Notes: a model not told the origin generated them from the sequence alone. Counted from the stretch's first letter, positions 1-8,328 are shown. The stretch: DNA of 64,000 nucleotides from Roseovarius indicus (GCF_008728195.1 NZ_CP031598.1:3348001-3412000), one strand, 5' to 3'. A program made the numbers and translations.

Positions 1-45
1 TAAATCCTATATGTTCTGTCGGAATATGAACGACAGGAACCCCCG

Positions 46-408
46 ATGACACAGAGCCCGGAACCGCTTGAGGGCACCCCCCTCATCGCACCGTCCAGCA
101 CGGAGCACCCGCTTTACGAGCCGGTGGTCGAAGCGTGTCGTTCCGTCTACGACCCTGAAATCCCGGTGAATATCTACGATCTGGGGCTGGTCTACACGAT
201 CGATATCGATGCCGAGAACGCCGTGCGCGTCACCATGACGCTCACCGCCCCGGGCTGCCCCGTCGCGGGCGAGATGCCGGGCTGGGTCGCCGACGCGATC
301 GAACCGCTCGAAGGCGTCAAGCATGTCGATGTCGAACTCACATGGGAACCGCCGTGGGGCATGGACATGATGTCCGACGAGGCGCGCCTCGAACTCGGCT
401 TCATGTAA
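46..408 (+). CDS. sufT: SufT-type Fe-S cluster assembly protein (DUF59/MIP18 family)
   Basis: A 120-residue protein of the DUF59/MIP18 family, which acts in maturation of Fe-S proteins in the cytoplasm, usually with the SUF system. The family core is visible: DPEIPVNIYDLGLVY at about residues 36-50, the conserved TAPGCP with Cys71, and EPPW near residue 101 before a hydrophobic C-terminus. The start follows an AGGAA-type Shine-Dalgarno at 37-41. The rest of a suf operon would lie to the left of the window; a sufA-type carrier follows at 1.9 kb, with two unrelated genes between. The function is assigned by family. Confidence 0.88.
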   Translation: MTQSPEPLEGTPLIAPSSTEHPLYEPVVEACRSVYDPEIPVNIYDLGLVYTIDIDAENAVRVTMTLTAPGCPVAGEMPGWVADAIEPLEGVKHVDVELTWEPPWGMDMMSDEARLELGFM

Positions 409-524
409 AAGCAAGCCTTTTGGCTTGCTTTTCCGTAAAGCAAGCGTTTTCACTTGCATATTTCGAAAGCAACCCCTATGACTTGCATCCTCGCAATGCA
501 AAGGGTTTCGCTTTCATGTCTGGC
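409..524. repeat. Four tandem 29-bp repeats, each with an inverted GCAAG/CTTGC pair
   Basis: GCAA half-sites begin at 411, 440, 469 and 498, exactly 29 bp apart. The matching CTTGC halves begin at 424, 453 and 482, with a degenerate CTTTC at 511. Copy 1 is a perfect hairpin (AAAGCAAGCC-TTTT-GGCTTGCTTT) followed by T residues and can also end the sufT transcript. Copies decay toward the right, and copy 4 overlaps the ATG at 516. The layout suggests repeated operators for a regulator, possibly the HTH-bearing product of the next gene, but that is inference. Confidence 0.75.
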
Positions 525-1154
525 GTACAGGCGGTGTTCACCGGTGACCTGATCGACTCGCGCGATGCCTCCGCCGAGGCGGTCGAACGCGCCATGACGA
601 ACCTCAAGACCACCGCGCAAAGCATTGGCAAAAATCATGAATTTCAGCCCCGGTTCACCCGGAACCGGGGCGACGGCTGGCAGATGCTGCTGCCTGATCC
701 GACATTGGTGATGCTGGCCTATCTCGGCCTCGCCGCCGCCCTGCGCGCGGCCGACACCGGCCTTGCCACCCGCATCGCCATCGGGATCGGCCCGGTCGAC
801 TTCCCCGGCACGACCGACCTCTCCGACGCCGCAGGGCCCGCCTTCGTCACCTCCGGCGACCTGCTCGAAACCCTCGACACCGAAACCACCGCCATTGGCG
901 GGCACGGCGTCACCGACTGGCAGCGCGGCGTGCTCCAGCTGACCGACTGGGTCGTCACCGGCTGGACCGCCCAACAGGCCGAGGCGGTCGCCCTCATCCT
1001 GCTCGACCCCACCCACGAGACCAACGCCCACCGGGCCAAATCCCTCGGCATCAGCCGCCAGGCCTTCGAGGCGCGGCTCAAGGGCTCGGGCCTCGCGGCC
1101 TTCTCCCACGCGCGCCGCGCCTTCCAGACCCATGACTTCGGGGCCCAAGCATGA
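516..1154 (+). CDS. SatD-like protein with C-terminal helix-turn-helix
   Basis: A 212-residue protein resembling the SatD family: an N-terminal GDLIDSR motif (residues 10-16), RGDGWQ at 51-56 and, at about 155-190, a helix-turn-helix-like segment with LGISRQAFEARLKG. SatD proteins are poorly understood and often sit beside DUF3307 genes, as here. I chose ATG 516 because homology-like sequence begins there and an AAGGG lies 10 nt upstream. A longer reading from 342 would run through sufT and the repeats. The gene overlaps the DUF3307 gene by 4 bp, so the two are probably translationally coupled. The HTH and the four upstream repeats fit autoregulation, which is untested. Confidence 0.65.
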   Translation: MSGVQAVFTGDLIDSRDASAEAVERAMTNLKTTAQSIGKNHEFQPRFTRNRGDGWQMLLPDPTLVMLAYLGLAAALRAADTGLATRIAIGIGPVDFPGTTDLSDAAGPAFVTSGDLLETLDTETTAIGGHGVTDWQRGVLQLTDWVVTGWTAQQAEAVALILLDPTHETNAHRAKSLGISRQAFEARLKGSGLAAFSHARRAFQTHDFGAQA

Positions 1155-1870
1155 TCGAAACCGTCACCGCCCTGCTCTTCGCCCACGCGCTGGCCGACTT
1201 CCTCTTCCAGACGAACTGGATCAACGCCAACAAGCGCCACCCCGGCGTCATGCTGCTTCACGCCGCCATCGTGCTGGTCACAGCCCAGGCCGCCATCGGC
1301 CGCATCGACGCCCCCGAACTCCTCGCCCTGGCCGCCATCCACCTCGTCATCGACTGCCTCAAGACCTACGGGAACTTCACCTCCCTCACCGCCTTCCTCG
1401 CCGATCAGGCCGCGCATCTGGCCACCATCGCCGCCGTCGCCGCCTATGCGCCCGGCCTCTGGGCCTCCGGCGCATGGGCCGCCCACCCTCAGGCCCTGCC
1501 CTTCATGGCACTCGCCGCCGGCCTCATCCTGGCCCTTCAGGCCGGCCAATACGCCGTCGGCCTGATGATGAAACCCCACGGCACCCGCGTCAGCAGCAAG
1601 GGCCTGCGACGCGGCGGCCAACAGATCGGCCTTCTCGAACGCGGCCTCATCTTCCTCTTCATCCTCACCAATCACCCCATCGGCGTCGGCTTCCTCGTCG
1701 CCGCCAAATCGATTCTCCGCTTCGGCACCGCCACCAGGGATCAGCGCACCGCCGAATACGTCATCATCGGCACCCTCGCCTCCTTCGGCTGGGCCATTGC
1801 CGTGGCGCTTGCCACCCAGTCTCTGCTTGCCGCACTTCCCGCCCTTGAGATCGGCGCGCCGCGGCCTTAG
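1151..1870 (+). CDS. DUF3307 integral membrane protein
   Basis: A 239-residue membrane protein of the DUF3307 family, function unknown. The family signature HALADFLFQTNWINANK lies at residues 12-28, followed by hydrophobic segments at roughly 28-48, 52-66, 75-100, 110-125 and 195-230. The start ATG overlaps the stop of the SatD-like gene (ATGA, 1151-1154), so the pair is an operon. The SatD/DUF3307 pairing recurs in other bacteria, which suggests a common pathway, but I know of no established substrate or reaction. Confidence 0.8.
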   Translation: MIETVTALLFAHALADFLFQTNWINANKRHPGVMLLHAAIVLVTAQAAIGRIDAPELLALAAIHLVIDCLKTYGNFTSLTAFLADQAAHLATIAAVAAYAPGLWASGAWAAHPQALPFMALAAGLILALQAGQYAVGLMMKPHGTRVSSKGLRRGGQQIGLLERGLIFLFILTNHPIGVGFLVAAKSILRFGTATRDQRTAEYVIIGTLASFGWAIAVALATQSLLAALPALEIGAPRP

Positions 1871-1898
1871 ATTCCCGTCAGGACAAAAGGAAACACGC

Positions 1899-2249
1899 AT
1901 GTTCGGAATTCCGGGAAAACAGGCGGTCACCATGACCCCGACAGCCGCATCCCAGATCGCCAAGCTGATGGGCAAGGGCGGCACCAAGGGCCTGCGCATT
2001 GGCGTCAAGAAAGGCGGCTGCGCGGGCATGGAATACACCATGGACTATGTCGACGAGGTCGACCCGAACGACGAGGTCGTCGAACAGGACGGCGCGCGCG
2101 TCATGATCGCGCCCATGGCCCAGATGTTCCTCTTCGGCACCGAGATCGATTACCAGACCTCGCTGCTCGAATCCGGCTTCGTCTTCAACAACCCCAACGT
2201 GACCGAGGCCTGCGGCTGCGGCGAATCGATCAAGTTCGAGGGCATGTGA
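1899..2249 (+). CDS. sufA: A-type Fe-S carrier (HesB/IscA/SufA family)
   Basis: A 116-residue A-type carrier that holds and delivers Fe-S clusters. The three ligand cysteines are present: Cys41 in GGCAG and Cys105/Cys107 in the C-terminal CGCG. The ATG at 1899 is preceded by AAAGGA at 1885-1890. A longer in-frame extension to 1797 would read through the end of the DUF3307 gene and is not family-like. Whether to call it sufA or a generic iscA/erpA homologue cannot be settled from sequence; proximity to sufT favours SufA. Confidence 0.87.
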   Translation: MFGIPGKQAVTMTPTAASQIAKLMGKGGTKGLRIGVKKGGCAGMEYTMDYVDEVDPNDEVVEQDGARVMIAPMAQMFLFGTEIDYQTSLLESGFVFNNPNVTEACGCGESIKFEGM

Positions 2250-2305
2250 GGATTGCACCCCAACCCCTCCCGATCTAAGAAAAAAGAAAACGAGAGGGTT
2301 CAGGG

Positions 2306-3058
2306 ATGAAACGCAAGCTGGCTGCCGGCAACTGGAAGATGAATGGAACCCGCGCGGCCCTGGCCGAGCTGGAAAAGATCGCCGCCGCCCATCCCGAGGC
2401 GGCCGTCGATATCCTCATCTGCCCCCCCTATCAGCTTCTGGCCCAGGCTGCGGATATCGCCGCCGGCAGCCCCGTCGCGATCGGCGGGCAGGATTGCCAT
2501 AACGAGGCCTCGGGCGCCCATACCGGTGACATCTCCGCCGCCATGCTCGTCGACACCGGCGCGACGGCGGTGATCGTCGGCCATTCCGAGCGCCGCGAAG
2601 ACCACAACGAGACCAGCGCGCTGGTCCGCGAAAAGGCCCGCTCGGCCATCGAGGCCGGGCTCACCGCCATCATCTGCCTGGGCGAATCCGAGGCACAGCG
2701 CGACGCGGCCAACACGCTCGACATCATCGCCGGCCAGCTCGCCACCTCCGTCCCCGACATCACCACCGGCGCCAACACCGTCATTGCCTATGAACCCGTC
2801 TGGGCCATCGGCACCGGCAAGACCCCCACCACCGAACAGATCGACGAGGTGCATGATTTCATCCGCGCCCGCCTGGTCCGCCGCTTCGGTGAAACCGAAG
2901 GGGCGGCCATCCGTCTCCTCTATGGCGGGTCGGTCAAACCGGGCAACGCGGCCGAGATCTTCGCCACCGACAATGTCGACGGCGCGCTTGTCGGCGGCGC
3001 AAGCCTCAAGGCCGAGGATTTCTCGCCCATCATCAAGGCGTTGGAAGCCACGGCTTAA
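2306..3058 (+). CDS. tpiA: Triosephosphate isomerase
   Basis: A 250-residue TIM-barrel enzyme that interconverts dihydroxyacetone phosphate and glyceraldehyde 3-phosphate in the cytoplasm. Key residues are in place: Asn9 and Lys11 in GNWKMN, catalytic His93 in VGHSERR, catalytic Glu163 in [11 protein letters not shown], and the phosphate-binding YGGSV at 206-210. The length is normal. A GAGAGGG Shine-Dalgarno lies just before the ATG. It stands alone between the sufA-type gene and the convergent lrp gene. Confidence 0.97.
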   Translation: MKRKLAAGNWKMNGTRAALAELEKIAAAHPEAAVDILICPPYQLLAQAADIAAGSPVAIGGQDCHNEASGAHTGDISAAMLVDTGATAVIVGHSERREDHNETSALVREKARSAIEAGLTAIICLGESEAQRDAANTLDIIAGQLATSVPDITTGANTVIAYEPVWAIGTGKTPTTEQIDEVHDFIRARLVRRFGETEGAAIRLLYGGSVKPGNAAEIFATDNVDGALVGGASLKAEDFSPIIKALEATA

Positions 3059-3076
3059 GTGGGGCCGGTGCGCCGC

Positions 3077-3120
3077 ACCGACGTAATACCGACAAAATAC
3101 CGACGTTATACCGACGTCGT
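3077..3120. repeat. Four tandem 11-bp repeats (ACCGAC unit) between tpiA and lrp
   Basis: ACCGAC begins at 3077, 3088, 3099 and 3110, with exact 11-bp spacing and mostly GTAAT-like spacers. The last copy and a half lie inside the 3' end of the convergent lrp gene and encode its TTSV tail. About one helical turn per unit would place every copy on one face of the DNA. Confidence 0.7.
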
Positions 3121-3582
3121 CTGAAGCGGCAGCATCGTGGTCGATTTGATCTCTTCCATCGACAGAAGCGCCGTCACGTTATGCACCTTCACCTCTGAAA
3201 TCAGCGCCTGGTAGAACGTGTCATAGGCCCGCGCATTGGCCACGACGACCTTTAAAATATAGTCGATATCGCCCGCCAGCCGGTGGGCCTCCTGCACCTC
3301 CGGGCGGTCGTTCAACGCTTTGAGAAACCGCGCCTGCCATTCTGCGTCATGTTCCGACGTCCGGATCAGCACGAAGAAACACGCCTCGAACCCCAGCGCT
3401 TCAGCATCCAGCAAGAAAGTCTGCTGCCGAATGACCCCACCCTCCCGCATCTTGCGGATCCGGTTCCACACCGGCGTCTTGGAACTGCCCACCGCCTTGG
3501 CGATATCGTCCAGCGACTGGCCCCCGTCGCGCTGCAGTTCCACAAGGATTTTCCGGTCGAGCTCGTCGAGGCGAACAGCCAT
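3106..3582 (-). CDS. Lrp/AsnC-family transcriptional regulator
   Basis: A 158-residue Lrp/AsnC regulator. It has an N-terminal winged HTH (LDELDRKILVELQRDG, then SLDDIAKAVGSSKTPVWNRIRKM, about residues 4-46) and a C-terminal RAM ligand-binding domain (GDIDYILKVV around residue 105). I start it at ATG 3582, with AAAGGA 10 nt upstream. An in-frame ATG nine codons earlier (3609) is possible. It is divergent from the siroheme/sulfite-reductase operon at 3729 and is the obvious candidate to control it, perhaps in response to a sulfur amino acid. The ligand is not readable from sequence. Confidence 0.85.
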   Translation of the reverse strand: MAVRLDELDRKILVELQRDGGQSLDDIAKAVGSSKTPVWNRIRKMREGGVIRQQTFLLDAEALGFEACFFVLIRTSEHDAEWQARFLKALNDRPEVQEAHRLAGDIDYILKVVVANARAYDTFYQALISEVKVHNVTALLSMEEIKSTTMLPLQTTSV

Positions 3583-3587
3583 TCGTC

Positions 3588-3659
3588 TTTTGTCCTTTAG
3601 CTGGAACATTCCATCCGGCTCTCCGCCTATCAGGAACGTTTGTCCTTATTTCCATCCGC
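3588..3659. promoter_or_regulatory. Duplicated composite motif between lrp and cysG
   Basis: TTTGTCCTT followed by TTCCATCCG occurs twice: at 3588-3596 plus 3609-3617, and at 3639-3647 plus 3650-3658. The first copy carries about 10 extra bases in the middle. In the lrp direction the first TTTGTCCTT is the AAAGGACAAA that provides the lrp Shine-Dalgarno, so a protein bound there would block lrp expression. This is a candidate Lrp operator pair. Confidence 0.4.
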
Positions 3660-3728
3660 ATATGGCGAATTACCGGGAATATTTTCTATATTGAGGAGGA
3701 AGTCAATCGCAACGCGGGGACAGACGAG

Positions 3729-5123
3729 ATGAAACACTTTCCGATCTTCATGGCGCTGGAAGGCCGCCGCGTCGTCCTGTCGGGCGGCGGAGAGGCAGCC
3801 TTGGCCAAGCTGCGCCTGCTGCTGAAGACCGAGGCACGCCTGACCGTCTTCGCCACCGCCCCCGCGCCCGAAATCGAGGCCTGGGCCGAAGAGGGCCGCC
3901 TGACGCTGGAACGCCGCGCCATGGCGCCCGGCGACACCACCTGCGCTGTCCTCTTCTACGCCGCCGACGAGGATGACGCCGAAGACGCCCGCACCGCCGC
4001 CATCGCCCGCGCAGACGGCGCCATCGTGAACATCGTCGACAACCTCGAAGACAGCCAGTTCATCACCCCGGCCATCGTCGACCGCGACCCGGTGACCGTG
4101 GCCATCGGCACCGAGGGCGCCGCCCCCGTGCTGGCCCGCGCCATCAAGGCCGACCTCGAGGCACGTCTGCCCGCCACGCTGGGCACGCTCGCCCGCATCG
4201 GCAAGGGCTTCCGCAAGGCCGTCGAGGTGCTGCCCTTCGGCCGCCGCCGCCGCGATTTCTGGTCCGACTACTACTTCAACGCCGGCCCCCGCGCCATGGA
4301 TGACGGTGGCGAAGGCGCTGTGAAGGACACGCTGCAAACCCTTCTTACCAAACATGAAAACGCCGATACGCCCGAGGGCCACGTCGCCTTTGTCGGCGCT
4401 GGCCCCGGCGATCCGGAACTGCTGACGCTGAAGGCCCGCAAGGCACTCGACACCGCCGACGTGGTCATCCACGACCGGCTGGTCACCAAGGACATTCTCG
4501 AGTTGGCCCGCCGCGAGGCGGTGCTGATCGACGCCGGCAAGGAAGGCTTCGGCCCCTCCATGAGCCAGGAGGAAATCAGCCGCTTGATCGTCGAACATGG
4601 CCTTCAGGGCGCCCAGGTCGTCCGCCTCAAGGGCGGCGACCCCACCGTCTTCGGCCGCCTCGACGAGGAAATCGACGCCGTCGACGCAGCCGGTCTCACC
4701 TGGCACGTCGTCCCCGGCATCACCGCCGCCTCGGCCTCCGTCGCCGCCATCGGCCAGAGCCTCACCAAGCGCGAGCGCAACTCCTCGGTCCGCTATCTTA
4801 CGGGGCACGACATGAAGGGCTTCGCCGACCACGACTGGAAGGCCCTGGCCCGCACCGGCGAGGTTGCCGCGATCTACATGGGCAAGAAATCCGCCCGGTT
4901 CATCCAGGGTCGCCTCATCATGCACGGCGCCGACCGCGCCACACCCGTCACCGTGGTCGAAAACGCCTCGCGCCCCGATCAGCGGGTGCTCTCCACCACG
5001 CTCGAGCGGCTGCCGCAGGACCTGACCGATGCCGGCCTGACCGGCCCGGCCCTCACCTTCTACGGCCTTGCGCCCCGCGCGGCGCAGGCTGAAATTTCCA
5101 AATTCGAACAGGAGCTTGCCTGA
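3729..5123 (+). CDS. cysG: Siroheme synthase CysG (fused dehydrogenase/ferrochelatase and uroporphyrinogen-III methyltransferase)
   Basis: A 464-residue bifunctional protein making siroheme from uroporphyrinogen III. The N-terminal half (about 1-205) is the precorrin-2 dehydrogenase/ferrochelatase, with a GGGEAALAK nucleotide-binding loop near residue 18 and the VDN...FITPAIVDRDPV core. The C-terminal half (about 217-460) is the SAM-dependent methyltransferase, with VGAGPGDPELLTLKA, RLKGGDPTVFGR and VVPGITAASA. It opens the operon that supplies siroheme to the sulfite reductase two genes downstream. GAGGAGG at 3694-3700 lies about 28 nt upstream of the ATG, too far to be its ribosome site, so the nearer GGGGA is more likely used. 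Confidence 0.95.
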   Translation: MKHFPIFMALEGRRVVLSGGGEAALAKLRLLLKTEARLTVFATAPAPEIEAWAEEGRLTLERRAMAPGDTTCAVLFYAADEDDAEDARTAAIARADGAIVNIVDNLEDSQFITPAIVDRDPVTVAIGTEGAAPVLARAIKADLEARLPATLGTLARIGKGFRKAVEVLPFGRRRRDFWSDYYFNAGPRAMDDGGEGAVKDTLQTLLTKHENADTPEGHVAFVGAGPGDPELLTLKARKALDTADVVIHDRLVTKDILELARREAVLIDAGKEGFGPSMSQEEISRLIVEHGLQGAQVVRLKGGDPTVFGRLDEEIDAVDAAGLTWHVVPGITAASASVAAIGQSLTKRERNSSVRYLTGHDMKGFADHDWKALARTGEVAAIYMGKKSARFIQGRLIMHGADRATPVTVVENASRPDQRVLSTTLERLPQDLTDAGLTGPALTFYGLAPRAAQAEISKFEQELA

Positions 5124-5124
5124 C

Positions 5125-5472
5125 ATGGCTAAACCATTCACCCCCAAGGTTGTCACCGCCAACGCCTTGATCGAGGGCGACGTGGTCTACCTCGCTGCCG
5201 ATGACAGCTGGACCCGCGAGCTCTCGCAGGCCGAGCTTCTGGAAGACGAGGCCGTCGCCGACGAGCGCCTGCTCTTCGCCTCGGCCCAGACCGAAACCGT
5301 GGTGGGCGTCTACCTCGCCGATGCCACGGCGGGCGAAAACGGCCCCGAACCCACCCACTTCCGCGAGGATTTCCGACGCACCGGCCCCTCCAACTACTTC
5401 CACGGCAAGCAATCCGAAGGGCTGGCCCCGCAAGCGGCAAGCCCCGAACAGGAGACGCAGACCCATGTATGA
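5125..5472 (+). CDS. DUF2849 protein of the sulfite-reductase operon
   Basis: A 115-residue DUF2849 protein, function unknown. This family occurs in alphaproteobacteria almost always between cysG and the sulfite reductase gene, as here. The N-terminus FTPKVVTANALIEGDVVYLAAD resembles a small beta-rich fold, and the C-terminus PSNYFHGKQ is polar. The start lies 1 nt after the cysG stop, and the end overlaps the next gene (ATGTATGA, 5465-5472), so translation is probably coupled. A role in assembling or feeding the reductase is inference from context. Confidence 0.82.
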   Translation: MAKPFTPKVVTANALIEGDVVYLAADDSWTRELSQAELLEDEAVADERLLFASAQTETVVGVYLADATAGENGPEPTHFREDFRRTGPSNYFHGKQSEGLAPQAASPEQETQTHV

Positions 5473-7132
5473 CTATACAGAATTCGATGCGGCCTTCGTG
5501 GCCGAACGCAACCGCCAGTTCCGCGCCCAGGTCGAACGCCGCGTCGCCGGCCACCTGACCGAGGACGAGTTCAAGCCCCTGCGCCTGATGAACGGCCTCT
5601 ACCTCCAGCTGCACGCCTACATGCTGCGCGTGGCCATCCCCTATGGCACGATCAGCAGCCGCCAGATGGACCAGCTCGCCTACATCGCCGAGAAATGGGA
5701 CAAGGGCTATGGCCACTTCACCACCCGGCAGAACATCCAGTACAACTGGCCCAAGCTGCCGGACGTGCCCGACATGCTCGATGCGCTGGCCGAAGTGAAC
5801 ATGCACGCCATCCAGACCAGCGGGAACACCATCCGCAACGTCACCGCCGACCATTTCGCCGGCGCCGCGGCCGACGAGGTGGCCGACCCCCGCCCCGTGG
5901 CCGAGCTGCTGCGCCAATGGTCCACCGACCACCCGGAATTCCAGTTCCTGCCCCGCAAGTTCAAGATCGCCGTCACCGGCGCCGAGAATGACCGCGCGGT
6001 CATCAAGGCGCACGATATCGGCATCCAGATCGTCGAGCGCGATGGCGAAATCGGCTATCGCGTCGTCGTGGGCGGCGGCCTCGGCCGCACGCCGATGATC
6101 GGCAAGTTGCTCAACAACTTCGTCTCGCAGGAAGACCTGCTGCCCTATGTCGAGGCCATCGTCAGCGTCTGGAACCTGCTGGGCCGGCGCGACAACAAGT
6201 ACAAGGCGCGCATCAAGATCACCGTGCATGAGCATGGAATCGATGACATTCGTGCCCGCGTAGACGAGCGCTTCAAGGCGATCCGCCCGGCCTTCACGGG
6301 CATCGATGTCGAACTCTTCGAGGACATCAAGGCGGCCTTCGCGGCCCCCGCCTTCCGCGAGGACAGCACCGCCGTCTACGAGACCGCCTACAAGACCGAC
6401 CCGATCTTCCGCGCCTGGGCCGACACCAACCTCGCCCAGCACCGGGCGCCGGGCTACGCCATCGTGCAGATCAGCCTCAAGGCCCATGGCGAAACCCCCG
6501 GCGACGCCAGCGCAGACCAGATGCGCGTGATGGCGGATATCGCCCGGAAATACGGCCATGACGAGCTGCGCATCAGCCACGAGCAGAACGTGATTCTGCC
6601 GCATGTCCACAAATCCGACCTGCCGGCCATCCACGCCACGCTCAAGAAGCACGGGCTGGCCACGGCGAATATCGGGCTCATCTCCGACATCATCGCCTGC
6701 CCCGGCATGGATTACTGCGCGCTCGCGACCGCCCGCTCGATCCCCATCGCGCAGGAGATCGCCAACCGCTTCGACGAGCTCAAGCTCGAGCACGAGATCG
6801 GCGACATGAAGATCAAGATCTCGGGCTGCATCAATGCCTGCGGCCACCACCACGTGGGCCATATCGGCATCCTCGGGCTCGATCGCGCGGGCGTCGAGAA
6901 TTACCAGGTCACGCTGGGCGGCGACGGCACGCAGGACGCGGCCATCGGCACCCGCACCGGCCCCGGGTTCTCGGCCGACGAGATCATCCCGGCGGTCGAG
7001 CGGATCGTCTATGCCTATCTCGAGCTGCGCGAAGGCCCGCAAGAGACCTTCCTGCAAGCTTATCGCCGCGTCGGAATGGAGCCGTTCAAGACGGCCCTTT
7101 ACGAGAAGGCCGAGGCCTATGCCGCTGAATGA
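5465..7132 (+). CDS. cysI: Assimilatory sulfite (or nitrite) reductase, siroheme/[4Fe-4S] hemoprotein
   Basis: A 555-residue siroheme-[4Fe-4S] reductase that uses six electrons to reduce sulfite to sulfide. The cluster ligands are visible as Cys412 and Cys418 (CPGMDYC), then Cys455 and Cys459 (GCINACG), the canonical C-x5-C...C-x3-C. KWDKGYGHFTTRQNIQ near residue 80 and NVTADHFAG near 126 are siroheme-domain features. Annotated homologues are often called nitrite/sulfite reductase. Neighbouring cysH favours sulfite. The linked fpr gene points to ferredoxin as electron donor. Confidence 0.93.
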   Translation: MYDYTEFDAAFVAERNRQFRAQVERRVAGHLTEDEFKPLRLMNGLYLQLHAYMLRVAIPYGTISSRQMDQLAYIAEKWDKGYGHFTTRQNIQYNWPKLPDVPDMLDALAEVNMHAIQTSGNTIRNVTADHFAGAAADEVADPRPVAELLRQWSTDHPEFQFLPRKFKIAVTGAENDRAVIKAHDIGIQIVERDGEIGYRVVVGGGLGRTPMIGKLLNNFVSQEDLLPYVEAIVSVWNLLGRRDNKYKARIKITVHEHGIDDIRARVDERFKAIRPAFTGIDVELFEDIKAAFAAPAFREDSTAVYETAYKTDPIFRAWADTNLAQHRAPGYAIVQISLKAHGETPGDASADQMRVMADIARKYGHDELRISHEQNVILPHVHKSDLPAIHATLKKHGLATANIGLISDIIACPGMDYCALATARSIPIAQEIANRFDELKLEHEIGDMKIKISGCINACGHHHVGHIGILGLDRAGVENYQVTLGGDGTQDAAIGTRTGPGFSADEIIPAVERIVYAYLELREGPQETFLQAYRRVGMEPFKTALYEKAEAYAAE

Positions 7133-7853
7133 TCTGGAAAAAACCGCCGCGAGCCTGAACGAGCGCTATCGCCATCACTCGGCGACCTCGGTCCTGGCCC
7201 ATGCCCTGCGCGACCCCGACGCCGGAGAGCTGGCCCTGGTTTCGAGCTTCGGCGCCGAATCCGTCGTGCTCTTGCACATGGTTTCGGTCGCCAGGCGCGA
7301 CACGCCGGTGATCTTCCTCGACACCGAGCTGCTCTTTGCCGAAACGCTGGTCTACCAGCAGGAGGTCAGCGAGCGGCTCGGGCTGACGGATGTGCGCGTG
7401 ATCCACGCCGACCGGGCCGAGGTTGCCCGCATCGACCCCGACCAGACGCTGAACCAGCGCGATACCGATGCCTGCTGCAACCTGCGCAAGACGGTGCCGC
7501 TTCAGCGCGCGCTGAAACCGTTCGACGGCTGGATCACCGGCCGCAAGCGGTTCCACGGCAACGGCCGCGAGGCGCTGGAGTTCTTCGAGGTCGAGCCGGG
7601 CACCGGCCGGCTGAAGGTCAACCCGCTGGCCCACTGGCGCCCCGAAGACGTGCAGACCTACATGGAAGAAAACCGCCTTCCGCGCCATCCGCTGGTGGCC
7701 AAAGGTTACCCGTCGATCGGCTGCATGCCCTGCACCTCGCCCGTAAAAGAGGGTGAAGACATTCGCGCAGGCCGTTGGCGCGGCGAAGATAAATCCGAGT
7801 GCGGCATCCATTTCGTGGATGGCAAACTCGTCCGGACAGGAGTTAACGCATGA
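7119..7853 (+). CDS. cysH: Adenylylsulfate (APS) reductase, thioredoxin-dependent, CysH family
   Basis: A 244-residue enzyme of the CysH family that reduces activated sulfate to sulfite. It has a PP-loop-type N-terminus (LVSSFGAESVVLLHM), the catalytic ECGIH with Cys228, and cysteine pairs Cys119-Cys120 and Cys202-x2-Cys205. The CC...CxxC set binds a [4Fe-4S] cluster and marks the APS-reducing (plant/assimilatory type) rather than the PAPS-reducing subclass. The ATG at 7119 overlaps the sulfite reductase stop by 14 bp, and the stop overlaps the next ATG by 4 bp. Confidence 0.93.
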   Translation: MPLNDLEKTAASLNERYRHHSATSVLAHALRDPDAGELALVSSFGAESVVLLHMVSVARRDTPVIFLDTELLFAETLVYQQEVSERLGLTDVRVIHADRAEVARIDPDQTLNQRDTDACCNLRKTVPLQRALKPFDGWITGRKRFHGNGREALEFFEVEPGTGRLKVNPLAHWRPEDVQTYMEENRLPRHPLVAKGYPSIGCMPCTSPVKEGEDIRAGRWRGEDKSECGIHFVDGKLVRTGVNA

Positions 7854-8257
7854 CCGTAATCGTGACCGACACAGGGTTCGCGCCCGATGGCTTCAACGGC
7901 GAATTCGTGGCGCTGGACGAGGCGCAGGACAGCGCCACCGCGCTCGACCTGCCCTCCGACACCGACCCCGCTTCGCTGTCGGGCCGGCTGGAGGGCGTCG
8001 AGACCATCCGCGTCGATTTCCCCAGCTTCGCCGATGGGCGCGGCTTCACCATCGCCCGCCAGCTTCGCCTGATGGGCTTTGCCGGGCGCCTGCGTGCCAG
8101 GGGGCACGTCATCGCCGACCAATACGCCATGGCCCGCCGCGCCGGGTTCGACGAGGTGGAAATCTCCGACGAGCTCGCGCAACGCCAGCCGGAAGACCAG
8201 TGGCAGTTCCGCGCAGACTGGAAGTCGCATGACTACCAGGCCCGCCTGCGCGGATAA
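7850..8257 (+). CDS. DUF934 protein of the sulfite-reductase operon
   Basis: A 135-residue DUF934 protein, biochemical role unestablished. The conserved core RVDFPSFADGRGFTIARQLR (about 60-79) is followed by FAGRLRARGHVIADQYAMARRAGFDEVEI, which resembles a phosphate-binding half barrel. Its ATG overlaps the cysH stop (ATGA, 7850-7853). The gene is a regular companion of cysH/cysI in alpha- and betaproteobacteria, which ties it to sulfate assimilation by context only. Confidence 0.85.
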   Translation: MTVIVTDTGFAPDGFNGEFVALDEAQDSATALDLPSDTDPASLSGRLEGVETIRVDFPSFADGRGFTIARQLRLMGFAGRLRARGHVIADQYAMARRAGFDEVEISDELAQRQPEDQWQFRADWKSHDYQARLRG

Positions 8258-8328
8258 GACCCCCTTCACCTGACCTGAATCAAAGATTAGTAGGAGATGT
8301 CGGTTTAACCCACCGGCAGGATGCATTC

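Noticed and set aside
342-515. Longer N-terminus for the SatD-like protein from 342
   Set aside because: It would overlap sufT in another frame and translate the 29-bp repeats; SatD-type sequence begins only at 516.
409-524. CRISPR-like array
   Set aside because: The 29-bp period is a tandem repeat without distinct spacers; only four decaying copies exist and no cas genes are near.
5153-7057. A 634-residue minus-strand open frame over the sulfite reductase gene
   Set aside because: It is antisense to DUF2849 and cysI, and its Gly/Val/Asp/Arg-rich sequence lacks recognisable motifs.
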